Source: Gloeopeniophorella convolvens (Eukaryota > Basidiomycota > Agaricomycetes > Russulales). Taken from it: 64,000 nt of DNA. The position numbers and the translations under genes are program-made. The notes beneath the pieces were generated by a model. The model saw only the letters and a program-made list of their open reading frames with translations. It was not told the origin of the DNA and searched no databases. Positions within the stretch are counted from its first letter, which is position 1. Each line of letters starts with the position of its first letter. This document shows, one piece after another, positions 20,855 through 33,150 of this stretch. The stretch spans positions 1-64,000 of the forward strand of contig WTXD01000051.1 in assembly GCA_022496205.1 (NCBI GenBank). Direction: 5' to 3'.

Positions 20855-22171
20855 TCACGTATGCGCTCTGCGCCGCTTAGCGCGTAGTGCGGGCGCGAGG
20901 TCCATGTCCTCGTCCTCGTCCGCGTCCACGTCGTCGTCAGGGAGCCCGCCGCCGCGCTCGATGTCCCACTCGGGGCTCGCCACGCGCGCGCGCTTTGTCG
21001 AGCCCGCACTCGCGCCCATGTCCTCCTCCACGATCTCGATGTCGTCGTCCGCGTCCGGCGCGCGCGGAGGCGAGGGCGAGTTGAGGTCGAGCTCGATGTC
21101 CCACACAGGGCTAGGCGGGCGCGGCGTGGGCGTGGCCTTCTCCTTGCTCTTGCCCTTGCTCGCACTGGTGGTGGGGGCAGGGGCGGGCGGCTCGTCGAGG
21201 GCGCTGGTGGTGCCGGTGCGGAACGGACGCTCGAACGCGTCTTTGAGGCGCGTGACCTTCTTGGGGCCGAAGCCGGGGAGGCGCAAGAGCTGTGCGGCGT
21301 CCGCCTGCGCGATTTTGGCCAAGCTCTGCGCGCGGTGCGGTGGCGTCAGCAAGGAACAGGCAGAGGAGAGACGGGGAGACGGACGCCAAAGGAGGTGCGG
21401 AGGGTCTCGACGTCTGTCTTGTTGACGCGGGGGACGCTGGTGAGGGCGGCGCGGAGGAGGGCGGCAGGCGTCTTGTCGATGCGCTCGCGGATTAGAGTGG
21501 GCGGGCGGTGCTCAGATTGCTTGTAGAGGGCGAGGTACTGGCCTGCCTCGTCTGCTCTGCGTTACGGGAGTGAGTGGGCGAGTGCGGGGTCAGAGGGAGG
21601 AGCGCACGACCAGGCGACGATGACGGTGATGTTGTTGATGAGGCAGACCTTTGTGAGCTCGCGGATGGGCTCCTGGTGCTCGGACTGTGGGGAAAGAGGG
21701 AGTGAGAATGAGTGGACGGAGGTAGTGTGCGGGGACGCACGATGTCGCACATGAGGAGGAGGATGCGGAGGTTGTAGGACTGGCCGAGGCGGTCTATGCG
21801 CTGGTGGATGTACTCTGGGTGGAGGCGGTGGTACCGAAGACTGGAGCGGGATGTCTAGCGATTGGCAGGAAGAGAGTAGTAGGAGAACAGACAGACCTGA
21901 GGAAGAGGACGCCGGTTGTTCTGCCGACCTGGTAGTCCGGGAGGATGTCACCGAATTCCTTTGGGACATTTCTGATGCAGTCTACGATGGGGTTGAGTCT
22001 CTGAGACGGGTTGATGACAATCGAGTTGCCCGAGGCGGGTTGGACGACGGGCGGGCGAGGTCGGGACGCGGTCGCAGAGGAAGAGGCCATGTCCCGACTC
22101 GGCCCGAGTTGTCCGGCACTGCAGTCACCAGTGGCACTGGCACTGCTGCCAAGTTGACTGGGACTGGCCAC
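20855..22171 (-). CDS. rad10: DNA excision-repair protein RAD10/ERCC1
   Basis: Non-catalytic partner of the XPF/Rad1 structure-specific nuclease in nucleotide-excision and crosslink repair. The central ERCC1 domain reads [81 protein letters not shown], with exons separated by short introns. The C-terminal tandem helix-hairpin-helix follows ([47 protein letters not shown]). After the HhH comes an unusual ~105-residue tail, Ser/Pro/Asp/Glu-rich, with two SPxWDIE motifs and ending [10 protein letters not shown], a possible nuclear signal. Start taken at 22171; a second in-frame ATG at 22088-22090 lies nearer the conserved domain. Head-to-head with the WDR48-like gene. Confidence 0.88.
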
Positions 22172-22213
22172 GCTCTAAAGGATCGCTGCTCGCTAGCCAA
22201 GGAGCGGCGGAAG

Positions 22214-25200
22214 ATGGCGCCTGCTCCGCCCAGAACACGCGTCTCTTACGTCGTCCCTCTTCCTCAGCCAACAGACCCAGTCCCCCGCTTGAAGCTCCCG
22301 CCTCTCGGCGCAGACAGACACGGCTCGGTCAATCCCATCCTCATCCCCTCTCAAGACGACCATCCAATCCGCTCTTCTCCCTTTCACAAACCCTCTCCTC
22401 AGCCAGTTCACCCACGCCACCGTCTCGGCATCGCCGCTCTCGCCCTCGACGCCACCACCCAGCTCATCACCCGCCCCACTCCCGAGGGCATCCTCTACAC
22501 TGCTGGCCGCGATGGTCTCGTCCTCTCCTGGGACCTCCACGTTCCCATGGCACCCCGCCCAGGGCGCTCCCATTCCGGCCTCCGCTCCAGCGCACGCTGG
22601 GAGCTCCTCACTGGCTGGAGCGACGACGTCTGCGACGATCCCCTTGAAGAGGACGAGGACTTCCGCAGCGACGGCGACATTCTCGGCACAGTCAAGGGCA
22701 GCGGCAGGCGGCGCAGGCGAAGCAGCGCCGCCAACAGTACCGTCCCTGTTGAGCAGCATTGGGAGGTCGACGTCGACGCGTTCCGTCCAGGCCAGGTCCG
22801 TCCCGCTCCGACCCCTCCTCTTCCTCGCGCGCGCGCTCACTCACACCGCACAGCCCTCGTCCTTCCGTCAGGCCGTGCAGATCCACTCGGACTGGGTCAA
22901 CGACATTCTCCTCTGCAACGGCAACCAGACCCGTGCGTGCTTATCTATATGCACACCCGTTTGGTCCTAACGCGTCCGCCCAGTCGTCTCTGCCTCTTCG
23001 GACGGCACCGTCAAGGCCTGGAACCCACATGCATCCCCCGCCTCTGACCCCGTCACCGTCGGCACCCACACCGATTATGTCCGCTGCCTCGCCCACAGGT
23101 ACCCGTCCCTTATCTCGCGTCGCACGTGTCTGGTGATCTGACTGACGCGTGTCCGCGCCCTGCCAGTCGCGAGCAGGGCTGGGTTGCGTCCGGATCGCTC
23201 GACCGCACCGTCAAGCTCTGGGACCTCACCCGCGCCGCACCCGCGCAAGCGCAGCCTATCGTCACCCTCGCGCCGCCCGACTCGACTAGTGCCAAGTCCT
23301 CCATCTATGCTCTCGCCGTCGATCCTCAGGGTCACACTGTCGTGTCGGGCGGCCCGGAGCGCGTTATTCGCATGTGGGACCCCCGCGCGGGCAAGCGCGT
23401 CGGGAAGCTCGTCGGGCACACTGACAACATCCGCGCCATCTTGGTGTCCGAGGATTCGAGATATGTGCGTGCCCGGATTATCACATGTGATTGCTCTTAC
23501 ACGCGCCCGCAGCTACTTACCGCATCTGCTGATGGTACGTACGTCTCGCACGATCGAGGGTCCCGCATACTCACACCAGTGCAGCATCTATCAAGCTCTG
23601 GTCTCTCGCTTCGCAGCGCTGCCTGCACACTTTTACCCACCACACCGACTCGGTCTGGGCCCTCCACTCTTCGCATCCCTCCCTCGAGACGTTCTATTCA
23701 GGAGACAAGTCTGGCTTTGTCGCCAAAGTAGATGTCGAGGGCTGCACAGACATGTCCGACGCCGAGTGCGTGCTCGTCTGCCAAGAAGTCGCCCCGCCCG
23801 CCGAGGGCGTCACCAAGCTCGCCGTGCTCGACGACACCCTCGTCTGGGCCGCGAGCGGCAGCTCTAGCCTGCATCGCTGGCGCGCGCCCCCACGCCGCGC
23901 GCTGCGCCCCAACACGCTCGTCGAGCCCGCGCCCTCCGGCTCGCGCATCCGCGCGTCCCGCAGCGCCGACACGCGCCCGCGCGCCACCACGCTCGACCTC
24001 CCACCATCCCCGCCTCCGGCCCCGCCCGCGCGCCCACCGCGGCACGCGGCCTCAATGAGCGCGGCCTCGCCACCCCCGCTCGACACGCACGACGATGGCG
24101 AGGGCGACACGACGTGGTGGGGCCTGCCGTACGAGAGCCTGGTGCACCTCGCGTCGCCGCTCCACGACCCGTTCACGCCCTTCTCGCCCGTGTACCGCCC
24201 GCGCTACCAGGGCGACGGCGACGGCGACGTCGCGACGCTCTACTCGGCCGCGTCGCTCATGTCGCTGCGCGCGCACCGCCCCGCGTCGCCCGCCGCGAGT
24301 GAGCGCTCGCACCTCCCCCGCACCGCCGGTGGGCGCCGCCGCGCCGCGTTCGAGGCGCGCGAGGTGCTCGCGGGCGCCGTGCCGCTCGCGCGTGCGCCGG
24401 ACAGCGTGCTGCGCGGTGCTCCGGGGCTCGTACGTGCCGCGCTGCTTGCAAACCGCATGCATGCGCTCACGGCCGACACGGCCGGCGCCGTCGCGGTGTG
24501 GGACATTGTGCGCGCGACGTGCGTGGGGCGCTTTGCGCCAGAGGACGTGCGCGCCGCGCTACGCGAGCACGGGAGTGATGTGCGTGCGCCCCTCCGCTCC
24601 CGCTCCCGGCCGCTTGCTGAGTTTCCGCAGGATGATGAAGATGACGAGGATGAGGGTTGGAAGCGCCGCCCGCGCGACGCGCTCGAGGCGGTGCGCGCGC
24701 GCGTCGACGGCGAGGCTGTCGTGGTGCCCTGGGCAGCCGTCGACACCGCAACGGGCGTGCTGACCGTGCACCTCGACGAGCGCGCGTTCGACGCGGAGCT
24801 CTACGCAGACGAGGCCGGCTGCCCCGGCGCGGACGCGGACGTGCGCGGTGCGCTCCGCCCCTGACCCTCGCTGCGCGCGCGCTGACGCCCGCGCCGCAGT
24901 AAACCTCGGCAGATGGGTCCTCCGCAACCTCTTCTACACATTCATCCTCGAGATGCAGCGCCGGCGGCGCCAGCACCCGGCGCTCCAGACGCTCGCGCAC
25001 TTCCCCGCTGCGCCTCCGCTCGACGCGACGACCGCCGCGGGCGGCAGCGTCGTCAGCGCGGCGGGCATGCTCGCCGCACGCCCCGCGTACGACGCCGCCT
25101 CCGCCACCGCCGCGCCGCCGCCCGTGCCGCCGCTCCCGCCGATCGCGGGCTCCCCTGCGGTGCTGGGTAGCGGAGAGCCGACGCCGCAGCCGCAGGCCCA

Positions 25201-26524
25201 CGGGCGCGCAGCGACGGAGCCCGTCGCTGCACCGGGGCAGGGCGCCACTGCCGTCCCAGGGCACGGCCAAGACTACTTTTCGCTGCGCGGGCGCAGGCCG
25301 TCCGTGTCGAGCGGGCAAGCGCCGGGCCCGACGACGCCCGACGACTTTTCGGGGTGGGGCGGGCCCGGGAGTCCGACCGCGGCCGCGGGTGTGGGCGTGG
25401 GCAGCGCAAACGGTGCGGGCGTGGGCGGCGTGGTGCCGAGCACACCTGGTGGCGGGCTTATGGGCAAGCTGCGTGGGCTCGGGCGCGCGTCGAAGCGCGC
25501 GCCGGGCGAGGGCGTGCCCGGGACGCCTGCCCTTGCGCCCTCGCCCGTACTCTCTGGCGCTGCGCCTGTGCCCGCGGGCACTGCGCGCGCGCCTGGCACG
25601 GTAGCTTCCGGCTCTCCGGTGCGCCCCATGCCCCTTCCGCGCGTGCGCGCTCACTCCACCCGCAGCCCGAGAAACCGCGCACGGCAGTGCAGGTGCTCCT
25701 CGCGAACACCGGCGGCGCGCTCACCCCACCGACGGCCGCGGACGGCCCGACGCTCGCGCTCGCGGCGGACGTGCCGCTGCTCGTCGCCGAGGAGCGCGCG
25801 GCGGGCTGGGCGGTCGTCCAGCGCGCGACGGTCGGCGGCGCCGCGGCGCTCGAGGACGCGCTGCCTGGGTGGCTGCTCGAGTACCTCCTGCTCTCGCGCG
25901 CGCCGGCCGTCAGCGTCATCAAGGTCGGGTTTGTGCTGCTGCCGATGCAGGCGGGGACGAAGCGCTGCCCGAGCTGGTCAACGCGTGCGTGGCGGTGTCC
26001 TGGGCGCGCAGCGGGGGCTGACGGTGCTGATCGGCAGGGCGCAGACAAAGCTCTCCGCGAGCCGGTTCCTGCGCATCCGCAAGCTCACCGCGCACGTGCG
26101 TCTCTGCTCGCTCACCTGCCCGCTTTGTTTGTTTGGCTCACGCGTCTGGCTGCAGGTCCAAGACAAGATGGACAAGCTCGCCGCACGCTCGCCGCGGCCC
26201 TCACCGCGCCCGTCGCCGCGCCCGTCACCACGCCCGTCCGTGGACACGGGGCTGCACACACAGGCGCAGGCGCAGGCGCCCGTGCCGCCGCGCACGGCGC
26301 CCGAGGAACTGTGGGAGATCCTGTGCAACGACACGGTGCTGCCGCTCAACATGACGCTCGCTGCGGTGCGGCAGTACGTCTGGCGGCAGGCGGGCGAGGT
26401 CGTGCTGCACTACCGCCGGCGCAAGCCACAACCGCCGTCGACGGCGTCGACACCGGCCCCGACGCAGGGTGAGTGTGAAATCGCTGGGCCTTCGACGCCG
26501 GTCGTGGTCACGGAGGCGGGGTAA
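22214..26524 (+). CDS. wdr48: WD40-repeat protein, WDR48/UAF1-like (deubiquitinase cofactor)
   Basis: WDR48 is a beta-propeller cofactor that activates ubiquitin-specific proteases such as USP1 and USP46. Starts [22 protein letters not shown] repeats follow: [139 protein letters not shown]. The C-terminal DUF3337 region has [40 protein letters not shown] and [20 protein letters not shown], as in family members. Basidiomycete inserts rich in Ala/Pro/Gly separate these blocks, including a PRPS tandem repeat. At least six introns; for example, a donor at about 24853 joins to VNLGRW after the CAG near 24900. Ends VVVTEAG. An in-frame ATG at 21851 would overlap RAD10 coding sequence, so 22214 is preferred. 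Confidence 0.85.
26190..26238 (+). repeat. Tandem 12-bp coding repeat (PRPS units)
   Basis: Four to five copies of a CCGCGCCCGTCG-like unit encode [13 protein letters not shown] in the WDR48-like protein, between KMDKLAARS and the final DUF3337 block. Probably a flexible linker. Confidence 0.65.
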
Positions 26525-26742
26525 TGGTTGTCTACTGTAGAGTGCTTGTTACGCGCATGGTGTTTGTTGTACCTGGTGTTGTACCTGGTTTGATCTGTTG
26601 TGATGTCACGTGCGCGGGGTGCAGCCGCCGCTTGCGCAGTCTGAGCTCGGCCAGCGCATCTGATGCTGATGACTACGGCCGTGGCCGTACGTGGCCCCAT
26701 GGCCATGGATACACCGACGACCCCGTGCCTCGAACGCACGCC

Positions 26743-26750
26743 TATAAAAG
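26743..26750 (+). promoter_or_regulatory. TATA box of the CipC-like gene
   Basis: TATAAAAG in a GC-rich context, about 120 bp before the ATG at 26870. This is the best TATA match in the window and suits a highly or inducibly expressed gene. Confidence 0.65.
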
Positions 26751-26869
26751 GGCGGCGGCCTCGGATCTGCTCTTGACAGCAACAACGATAACAACAACCC
26801 CGCGAACACACCAGGTCCGTACACTGCGCACATCGCCGCCTCCCCTCCCGTACTGAGATCGCGCAGCGA

Positions 26870-27733
26870 TGGGTTTCTTCGGCGAGATGTTCGAGGGCTT
26901 TAACCCACTCGATATGGGCGAGTCGCAGCGCAGCTACGAGGCTGTGTACCAGACGCCGCACCACCAGGCGAGCCTGACCCACGAAGGTACGCCGTGCGCC
27001 GAGCCCGCCGTCTTACCCCCGCCTTACGATCGCGCCCGTGCGCAGTGATCGCTGCCGCCGCCGGCTTCGCCGCGATGCACGCATACGAGGCGCACCTGCG
27101 CGCAACCGGGCAGCCCGTCTCGCACGGCAAAATGAAGGTGCGCCACGCCCTGCCCCCGCGCCTCCGTGTCTATCCTATTGAACCCGCCACCGATCCGCAC
27201 AGGAATTCCTCGCCGCGATCGCCGCGGCGGAGGTCGACAAGCTCGCCGAGACGAAGGGCCTCGACTACCTCGACCGCCGGCGCGCGCGCAAGATGGCGGA
27301 GCAACAGGCGCACCACCTTGCGGAGCAGCGCTATGGCGAAGGCAGCGCCGGGTGGGACTACGTCCAGTCTGCGCCCGGCCCGCGCGGGTTCTACGACTTT
27401 GACGGGCGCGAGCCGTACTCGGTTCAAGGCTACGGTGGGGGCGGCGGCGGGTACGGGTATGGCGGGGGCCCGCCGCAGCAGCCGCCGCAGGGCTACGAGT
27501 ATGGCGGGCCGCCGCAGGGCGGATACGGTGCGCCTGCCGGGTATGGCGCGCCTGGGTATGGGGAGTACCCGGAGCAGCGCGCGGGGTACCAGCAGGAGTA
27601 CTATCCGCCCCCGCAGCAGCAGCAGGGCTATGGCGGTGGGTACGGCGGGTACCAGCCGCCGCCCCCGCAGGGCCCGCCGCCCGGCGGGTACTATGAGGGC
27701 GGATATGGCGGCGGCCAGCAGGGCTACTATTGA
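26870..27733 (+). CDS. CipC-like (DUF3759) protein with Gly/Tyr/Pro/Gln-rich tail
   Basis: Members of this fungal family are small abundant cytosolic proteins linked to stress and antibiotic response; their biochemical role is unknown. Three exons. The start MGFFGEMFEGFNPLDMGESQ continues YEAVYQTPHHQASLTHE, then after an intron (GTACGC..GTGCAG) VIAAAAGFAAMHAYEAHLRA, GQPVSHGKMK, and after a second intron EFLAAIAAAEVDKLAETKGL, DYLDRRRARKMAEQQAHHLA. This matches the DUF3759 core. The last ~110 residues are a low-complexity tail of GGGYGYGG, QGYEYGGPPQGGYGAP and GGQQGYY units, not part of the basic domain. The second intron and exon 3 boundaries are inferred from frame. Strong TATA box upstream. 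Confidence 0.82.
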
Positions 27734-27982
27734 TTCGCGTTCTTGCAAACTCGCAAAGTCCCGGGCGTCTGCCGCAGTGTGTCCGATACCGCTTCAATTG
27801 GGATTGATACATGTCTGTCTGTTTCTGGAAGGTCTACCTGCTCTCTGTACAAATAACATGTGTTCTATCTGGTCCTCCCTTGTTGTTTCTGTGGACATTC
27901 GGTACTGCTCGACATCGGGCGGCAGTTGCAATATCCTTTTCGTGCTCGCTTTCAGAGACTGTTGTGTCGTACCTGCACGTTT

Positions 27983-29974
27983 TCAGTTGGTGGGCTGGCC
28001 AACGGGGGCGGCGTTCGCCTTGCGGGCACGAGTACGCAGGACAGTCGTCGACACCGAGGCTGCCGTCGCAGCGGCCATCATGCTTCCCACAAAGATGGTG
28101 ATCGCTAACGCCGGGCGGGGGAGCATCAGCCCACCCCGATAGCACGAAAATGCAGGGAAAGACGCACAGGTGAACCCGTAGCCAGCCCAGCCTCCCGTTT
28201 TCGGGCCGCGCTCGTTCCCGGTGTAGTCCGCGATGCGCGTGGGATGTAACGACGCAGCTATGAACGGCCCAAATACAGCTGCGAGGCCTCTCGCGATCGC
28301 GAAGAACATGAATGGGGAGAAAGGTTGAGCACCTATGGGTGCCGATAAGCAAAGATGGAAAGGATGGTTCTGCGGATGGAAACGCACTGTTAATCTCCGC
28401 CGCTGCTGGCGGCCAGACCGAGCTAAAGCCACCGCTCTGCGTGCGTAACGGGTCATTGATGCACAGGTATTGGGTACGGGGTCGCTTACGATACTTCCGA
28501 AGAGCACGACGAAGACGAAGACGAGGGCCAGATTGTGGGCAAAGCCCCAGAGCACGTAGGCGAGCACGGACGATACCAAACCTGATAGGATCATGACTCG
28601 CGTGTATGGGCCCACGTCGCAGTACCAGCCCGACGCAATTTGACCTGGCCAGCGCGATCGTTAGAAAGAGAATGGTGGACACGAGGGACTGGGACCACGC
28701 ACCGACAACTGTGGCGAGGTTGAAGACGGCCAACGCGATGGTCCCATTGAGGCGCGAATACCCTAGAGAAACAGAGTACGCCGGGATATACAGAGATACG
28801 GGGAAGTAGGCGAGTGCTTGCAAGAAGATAGTAGCCATCTATGAAGATCCAGATCAACTCAATTAGATCAGAGATGAGTCGGATGACATACAACAGAGAG
28901 GAACACGGGTGAAGCCAGGAACTTGAAGTTCAAGGGCGGCGCGGGACCACGCCGGTCTGCAGGTAAAATCGGGAGGCGGGGCTTGACTCCGAGCGTCGCG
29001 GCTCCACCGAGAATGCCGATGAGCAAAGCGAGGATGCGGATAGTCCAACGGAAGCCCAGGCTCTGCAAGAGGAAATTGACGAGTATTGGAAAAGTCGCCC
29101 CGCCAAGGCCAGAACCGCCGAAGATAAAGGAGCCTGCGAAGGAGCGTTTCTGAAGAGGGCTCAGGAGGACGCACTACCCGGGCGGGGGCGTGACGTACCG
29201 CAACAAACCATTGCGAAAGCTGACGTGGTTGAAAGAGATCCTAAGAGATTGCGACAGGGAGGCATGTATGTGACTTACCCAGATAATGACTGGCATATAC
29301 ATACAGCCTCCGGCCATGCCATAAACGACACCTTGCAGCAAGACAAGGTGCCAGACCTTGGAAGAACACGCTCAGTACCAGGCACGATGCAATGAAACTC
29401 ATGGCTATTGGTCCTCACCTTCGTTGCGAAGCTAGAGATGAGCATCGATAAAACGCAGGTCACCAGCCCGACAAACATCAGAGGACGAAGGAATTCAGGC
29501 CGGCGCTGCGCAATAAACTGCAACAGAATTCCCTCGCTGTACTGGATTGCAAGCGTAACAGTCCCGATAGCATTGATGGACGCCTCGGACGCGTTCTCGA
29601 AGGGTGGATGGCTCAAGTACCACTCCTGGAAGACACCAAAGCTGCGGCGCGTCTGAGCGGCAGGTTCAAAAGACGCGACGCGACTGGAGAACGCACCTGA
29701 ACGGGAATCCCCACACGATGCTCTCCATGACGAACGAACAAAAGACGAAGGTCCACGCGCGGACGCCGCCATCAATCGGGGGTAGCGCGACCGCATCCTC
29801 CTCTCGCGCATGCTCGTTGGCGGATGTCAAGTGCGCCGCGCTCGACGAAACGTCGGCGGGCGCCGATGCTGTCGGGGTTTTGGAGTCGTCACCTGCGGAA
29901 GTTGGCGGCCGGGGGGTGAAATTGGTGAGCACGGAGAGCGCGATGCTCTCCGGGCGCGCGACATCCACAGACAT
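27983..29974 (-). CDS. MFS transporter, monocarboxylate-transporter-like
   Basis: Integral membrane transporter of the major facilitator superfamily; substrate unknown. Minus-strand start MSVDVARPESIALSVLTNF opens a ~60-residue hydrophilic N-terminus, then the family entry motif DGGVRAWTFVFCSFVMESIV and WGFPFSFGVFQEWYLSHPPF. Hydrophobic segments follow: INAIGTVTLAIQYSEGILLQ, FLRPLMFVGLVTCVLSMLIS, GMAGGCMYMPVIIWLSQWFV, RWTIRILALLIGILGGAATL, LGYSRLNGTIALAVFNLATV, VMILSGLVSSVLAYVLWGFA, LALVFVFVVLFGSIVS and GLAAVFGPFIAASLHP. The last helix ends in a basic tail, VGQPTN. About seven introns. The GGVRAW and G.FQEWY motifs are those of fungal MCT-type permeases. An in-frame upstream ATG at 30127 exists, but the later start is favoured by the family's usual N-terminal length. 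Confidence 0.82.
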
Positions 29975-32470
29975 GCTGGATACCACTGAAAAAACGCGAC
30001 TCGGCGAGTCGTGACTCAGAGCCTTCCGCGTCCACGATTCGCCCTCCGCGCGTCTGCATTCCCCGAGCCCATATACTGTATGTGGTTTCGGCGGCAAAAG
30101 GCATAACATTGAGCCCAGCGCAAACAAAATGACCCGTCGTTCGGATTCGGCCGATACCAGCGCATAATCTCTCCGTTTCGGGAATACTTAGATGTTGTCG
30201 CGCATCTCCTGCCATGCACGGGCGACGCAAGCCGCAACCCACGAACCCCTAGGCCAAGTTCGTACTTTGTAGCATCCTAGCATCCTCTGTGCGCACGGTA
30301 TGTGAGGATGCAGCTACGAAATGCATAGAAACGACCGCGAGCCTTCGACTCTGACACAGCGGCAAACCCGTTTTGATAACAGCTCCACGCAGACGCGCAC
30401 GACTGCCAAGGGGTTCTGACTTTATGGCATGTGGACGTCGGGCATCGACTTCTCCAGGCCATACTTCCCGCGCTCGCCGTTCCGTTATATACCAAGGTCA
30501 TGCACATGCTCATGCAGCTGACAGTCGCTGCACAAATAGCCCATTGAAACGCTTTCATTGGCTCCGTTCATCAAGGTCATCGAGAGTACAACTTACCTTC
30601 GATGCTCGCCTCCAAAAGATGAGACTCTAACGACAGTCGGTAGGTTTGTAAAAGGTAAATAGCTTATGCGCTGTAGTCGTACAGGTTGGCATATGTATCA
30701 CCGTCTGGTGTCGATTCGAGCTCGAGCGGAAGCGGATGATGCTGGAAGATGCCGAGTGCACAGGTGCCGGTCACTTATCTTATCTTATTGCTTGCACGGT
30801 CAATCACAGATAGCGAATTTAGGAAATCTGTTCCTGCCTTCATCCCCATCTCTGCAGATCTGGCGTGAGCCATAGAGGTGCTCACTTTCTGCTTGCCCTT
30901 GCTTTGCATGTGGTCGTCTCCTCGGCAATTCATGTTCGCGTCGGTGTCCACGGAACAGCCGACCTCGGGCCTCCTCAGGCGCTTGTACTCCGGGCCGGCT
31001 CATTCGTTGCCAATTGAATACGATGTGCCTTTCGGTCAGTGCCAATGGGCAGATTTCGAATCTCGAAGAGCTTGGTCGGGGCCATAATTCGCGAATTCGC
31101 AGATCTAAAGTGGTATATAGCTCTCATCCCCCAGAAATCGATCGCACCTGAAGGGCACCCTACCAACCAACTTGCTGAGGCAAGTGCTGAGGGTAGCACA
31201 AGGCTAGCGGCGCGAATAAGGTAGGCGTCACCAGGAACCCACCAGTGTTATATAAGCACGCCTGCCTTGCCCTCGTCCTCCAAATACCTTCCACACACTC
31301 AACTCTAGCACAAATCTGATCAGTTGGGGCATTAGGGTGCTCCATTCACTGCAGCCTCAACAGATTTTTTTTTGGAAAATCTCAGTATCAGAGTAGTTAT
31401 TAGCAAAACAAGTATTTTATCAGTACTTGCATTTTCTGCTATATACGAGCAAAATGGGACCTTCTCAGCGGACTTGACCGGAAAATTGTTGCGAGTTTGT
31501 CTGGTAATGGCAGGCGCTTATCGGGCGCTTAATGACGAGAAGGGAAGGATATTCCCACACCGGTCGGCCCTCCTGCCCCTGATCTGAGCCTGTGAGGTCT
31601 CAACATGGTATACAGCTACTGGGCATTGTCCCCAGAGTATAATATGAGGCATTTCATCCTTAATAGCTTCATGGAATCTCATTTTGATGTGTATTCAGAT
31701 GTTACATTGACCCCTCCCCGAAAGACAACACAAAAAATGGCAGAAACACGTGACCGGGCCGCCGGGCCGGAGCTTACATAACCTAGTGGGTTCCTGGTGA
31801 CGCCTACCTTAGGCTCCGCCGTATCTTCAAGCGCCTCGCAGCTGGAGCTCCATGTGGTCTCCGACTGTACGTATATCAACCCGGTGACAATGTTGGCGCA
31901 TTCCCAAACGCTAAGTGGCTGACGTTGCACGAATATCGAAGGAGATCGAAGTTAGCAGTGGGTTGGCCCATTCATTCAACGTCCCATTCAAGCCAAATGT
32001 GAGGTAACACTTGTATGCTTCCACACCCTCATAAATGTCAAGTGTTGGAACGATTGCTGGGCAGCCCAACCTTGCACTTGTAGTCAGTAACAGTGGGCAC
32101 GCCACCCGCGGCGTGCGATTGTGCTTCACGACTGAGATCATCCTCCTCCGCCCACGGTGGTGCGGACAGCCTTACGCGTCCTCATAGGAGTCACTGGTTA
32201 TGGATTTATCCTCTGCGTGTTCCTCACTTGCTCGCGGTCCTTTGTCGCCCGCATCAAGCCTCTCTCGTCAGCTTCTCCTGGCAGCACTGCTGTCTCCATG
32301 AACCGCCTAGCCTTATGACGTCCATGCGCTCAGCCCTGTTACGAACATGCAAGAGGGCTGTTATGAACCAATAAGGTGATTGGTCGTCACTCCCGACGGA
32401 GTACTTGCATGCTCTGATAGGCCATGGAATTAAGTAGTATGGACGTCTTCATCAAAGAACGTGACTACGC
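29975..32470. other. Gene-poor interval
   Basis: About 2.5 kb, clearly more AT-rich than flanking coding DNA, upstream of the MFS gene. All ORFs are under 95 codons, without motifs or sensible codon usage. An A/T homopolymer run (T9) lies near 31366. No transposase, reverse transcriptase or terminal repeats seen. Confidence 0.45.
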
Positions 32471-33060
32471 TTACGCTAATATCGAGCATCCGACGAACGC
32501 GCTCGCGAGAAATGGGTCCAAACAACGTCTTCGACCATGCGCCTTCACGTAACACTGATCCCTTATCATCGTTCCTGGTGATCTTGAGGGAACTCCTGAT
32601 GTCATGGAGCCCCCAAGAAGGAAGTCCTTGCGGAACTGGAACTCCTTCTCCTTACGATCAGCAAGAGTCATTCTGCGTTGGGCAGAACGTGCCAGTAGAC
32701 TCGGCTTGATCTATGCCTTCAGGAGCCTTTCGAGGCGTCGAGCGCTGCCTTGCTCCAACTGTCAGCGGTAAATAGTCTGTCGAAAGCAGGTTTTCATAAT
32801 ACCGCTTGTATTGGACCGACGGGAACTTCCGCGTGAAGTTTCCACCTGGTGGGAGGCTAGCCGGGTTCATGATGAGCTCATCGGCCGTGGTCATCGCGAT
32901 TCGTGCATACCTCTTCCTCTTCATCGCTCCGCCTCGCGGGACACGATGGTTCAACGTGTCCTATTTTCGGTCTTGGAGCGGGCTGCTGCTCGCGCACGTT
33001 GGAAAATAGTAACGATGGTCATCATATTATCAGGGTAAAGGGTAAGTAAGCGAAACAAAC
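32471..33060 (-). other. Coding-like fragment, unknown protein
   Basis: On the minus strand, consecutive pieces look coding. The first, near 33070-33110, is a membrane-helix-like stretch LTGIVVVFVGFVLGSIL. The second, 32658-32920, reads MTTADELIMNPASLPPGGNF then KFPSVQYKRYYENLLSTDYL. The third, 32471-32671, in another frame, reads MTLADRKEKEFQFRKDFLLG. Together they could be a small single-pass membrane protein with a cytoplasmic tail, but the first piece has an in-frame stop just upstream and no start codon was found. It may be a gene whose splice pattern I could not solve, or a remnant. Confidence 0.3.
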
Positions 33061-33150
33061 GATACCAGTATGGATCCAAGAACGAAGCCCACGAATACAA
33101 CCACGATCCCCGTCAATCAGGAGAAGTCCTCGTGCCACGGCCTTCCATCA

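Noticed and set aside
24467..25654. 395-codon minus-strand ORF opposite the WDR48-like gene
   Set aside because: Antisense shadow of GC-rich coding DNA; Arg/Ala-rich translation without motif.
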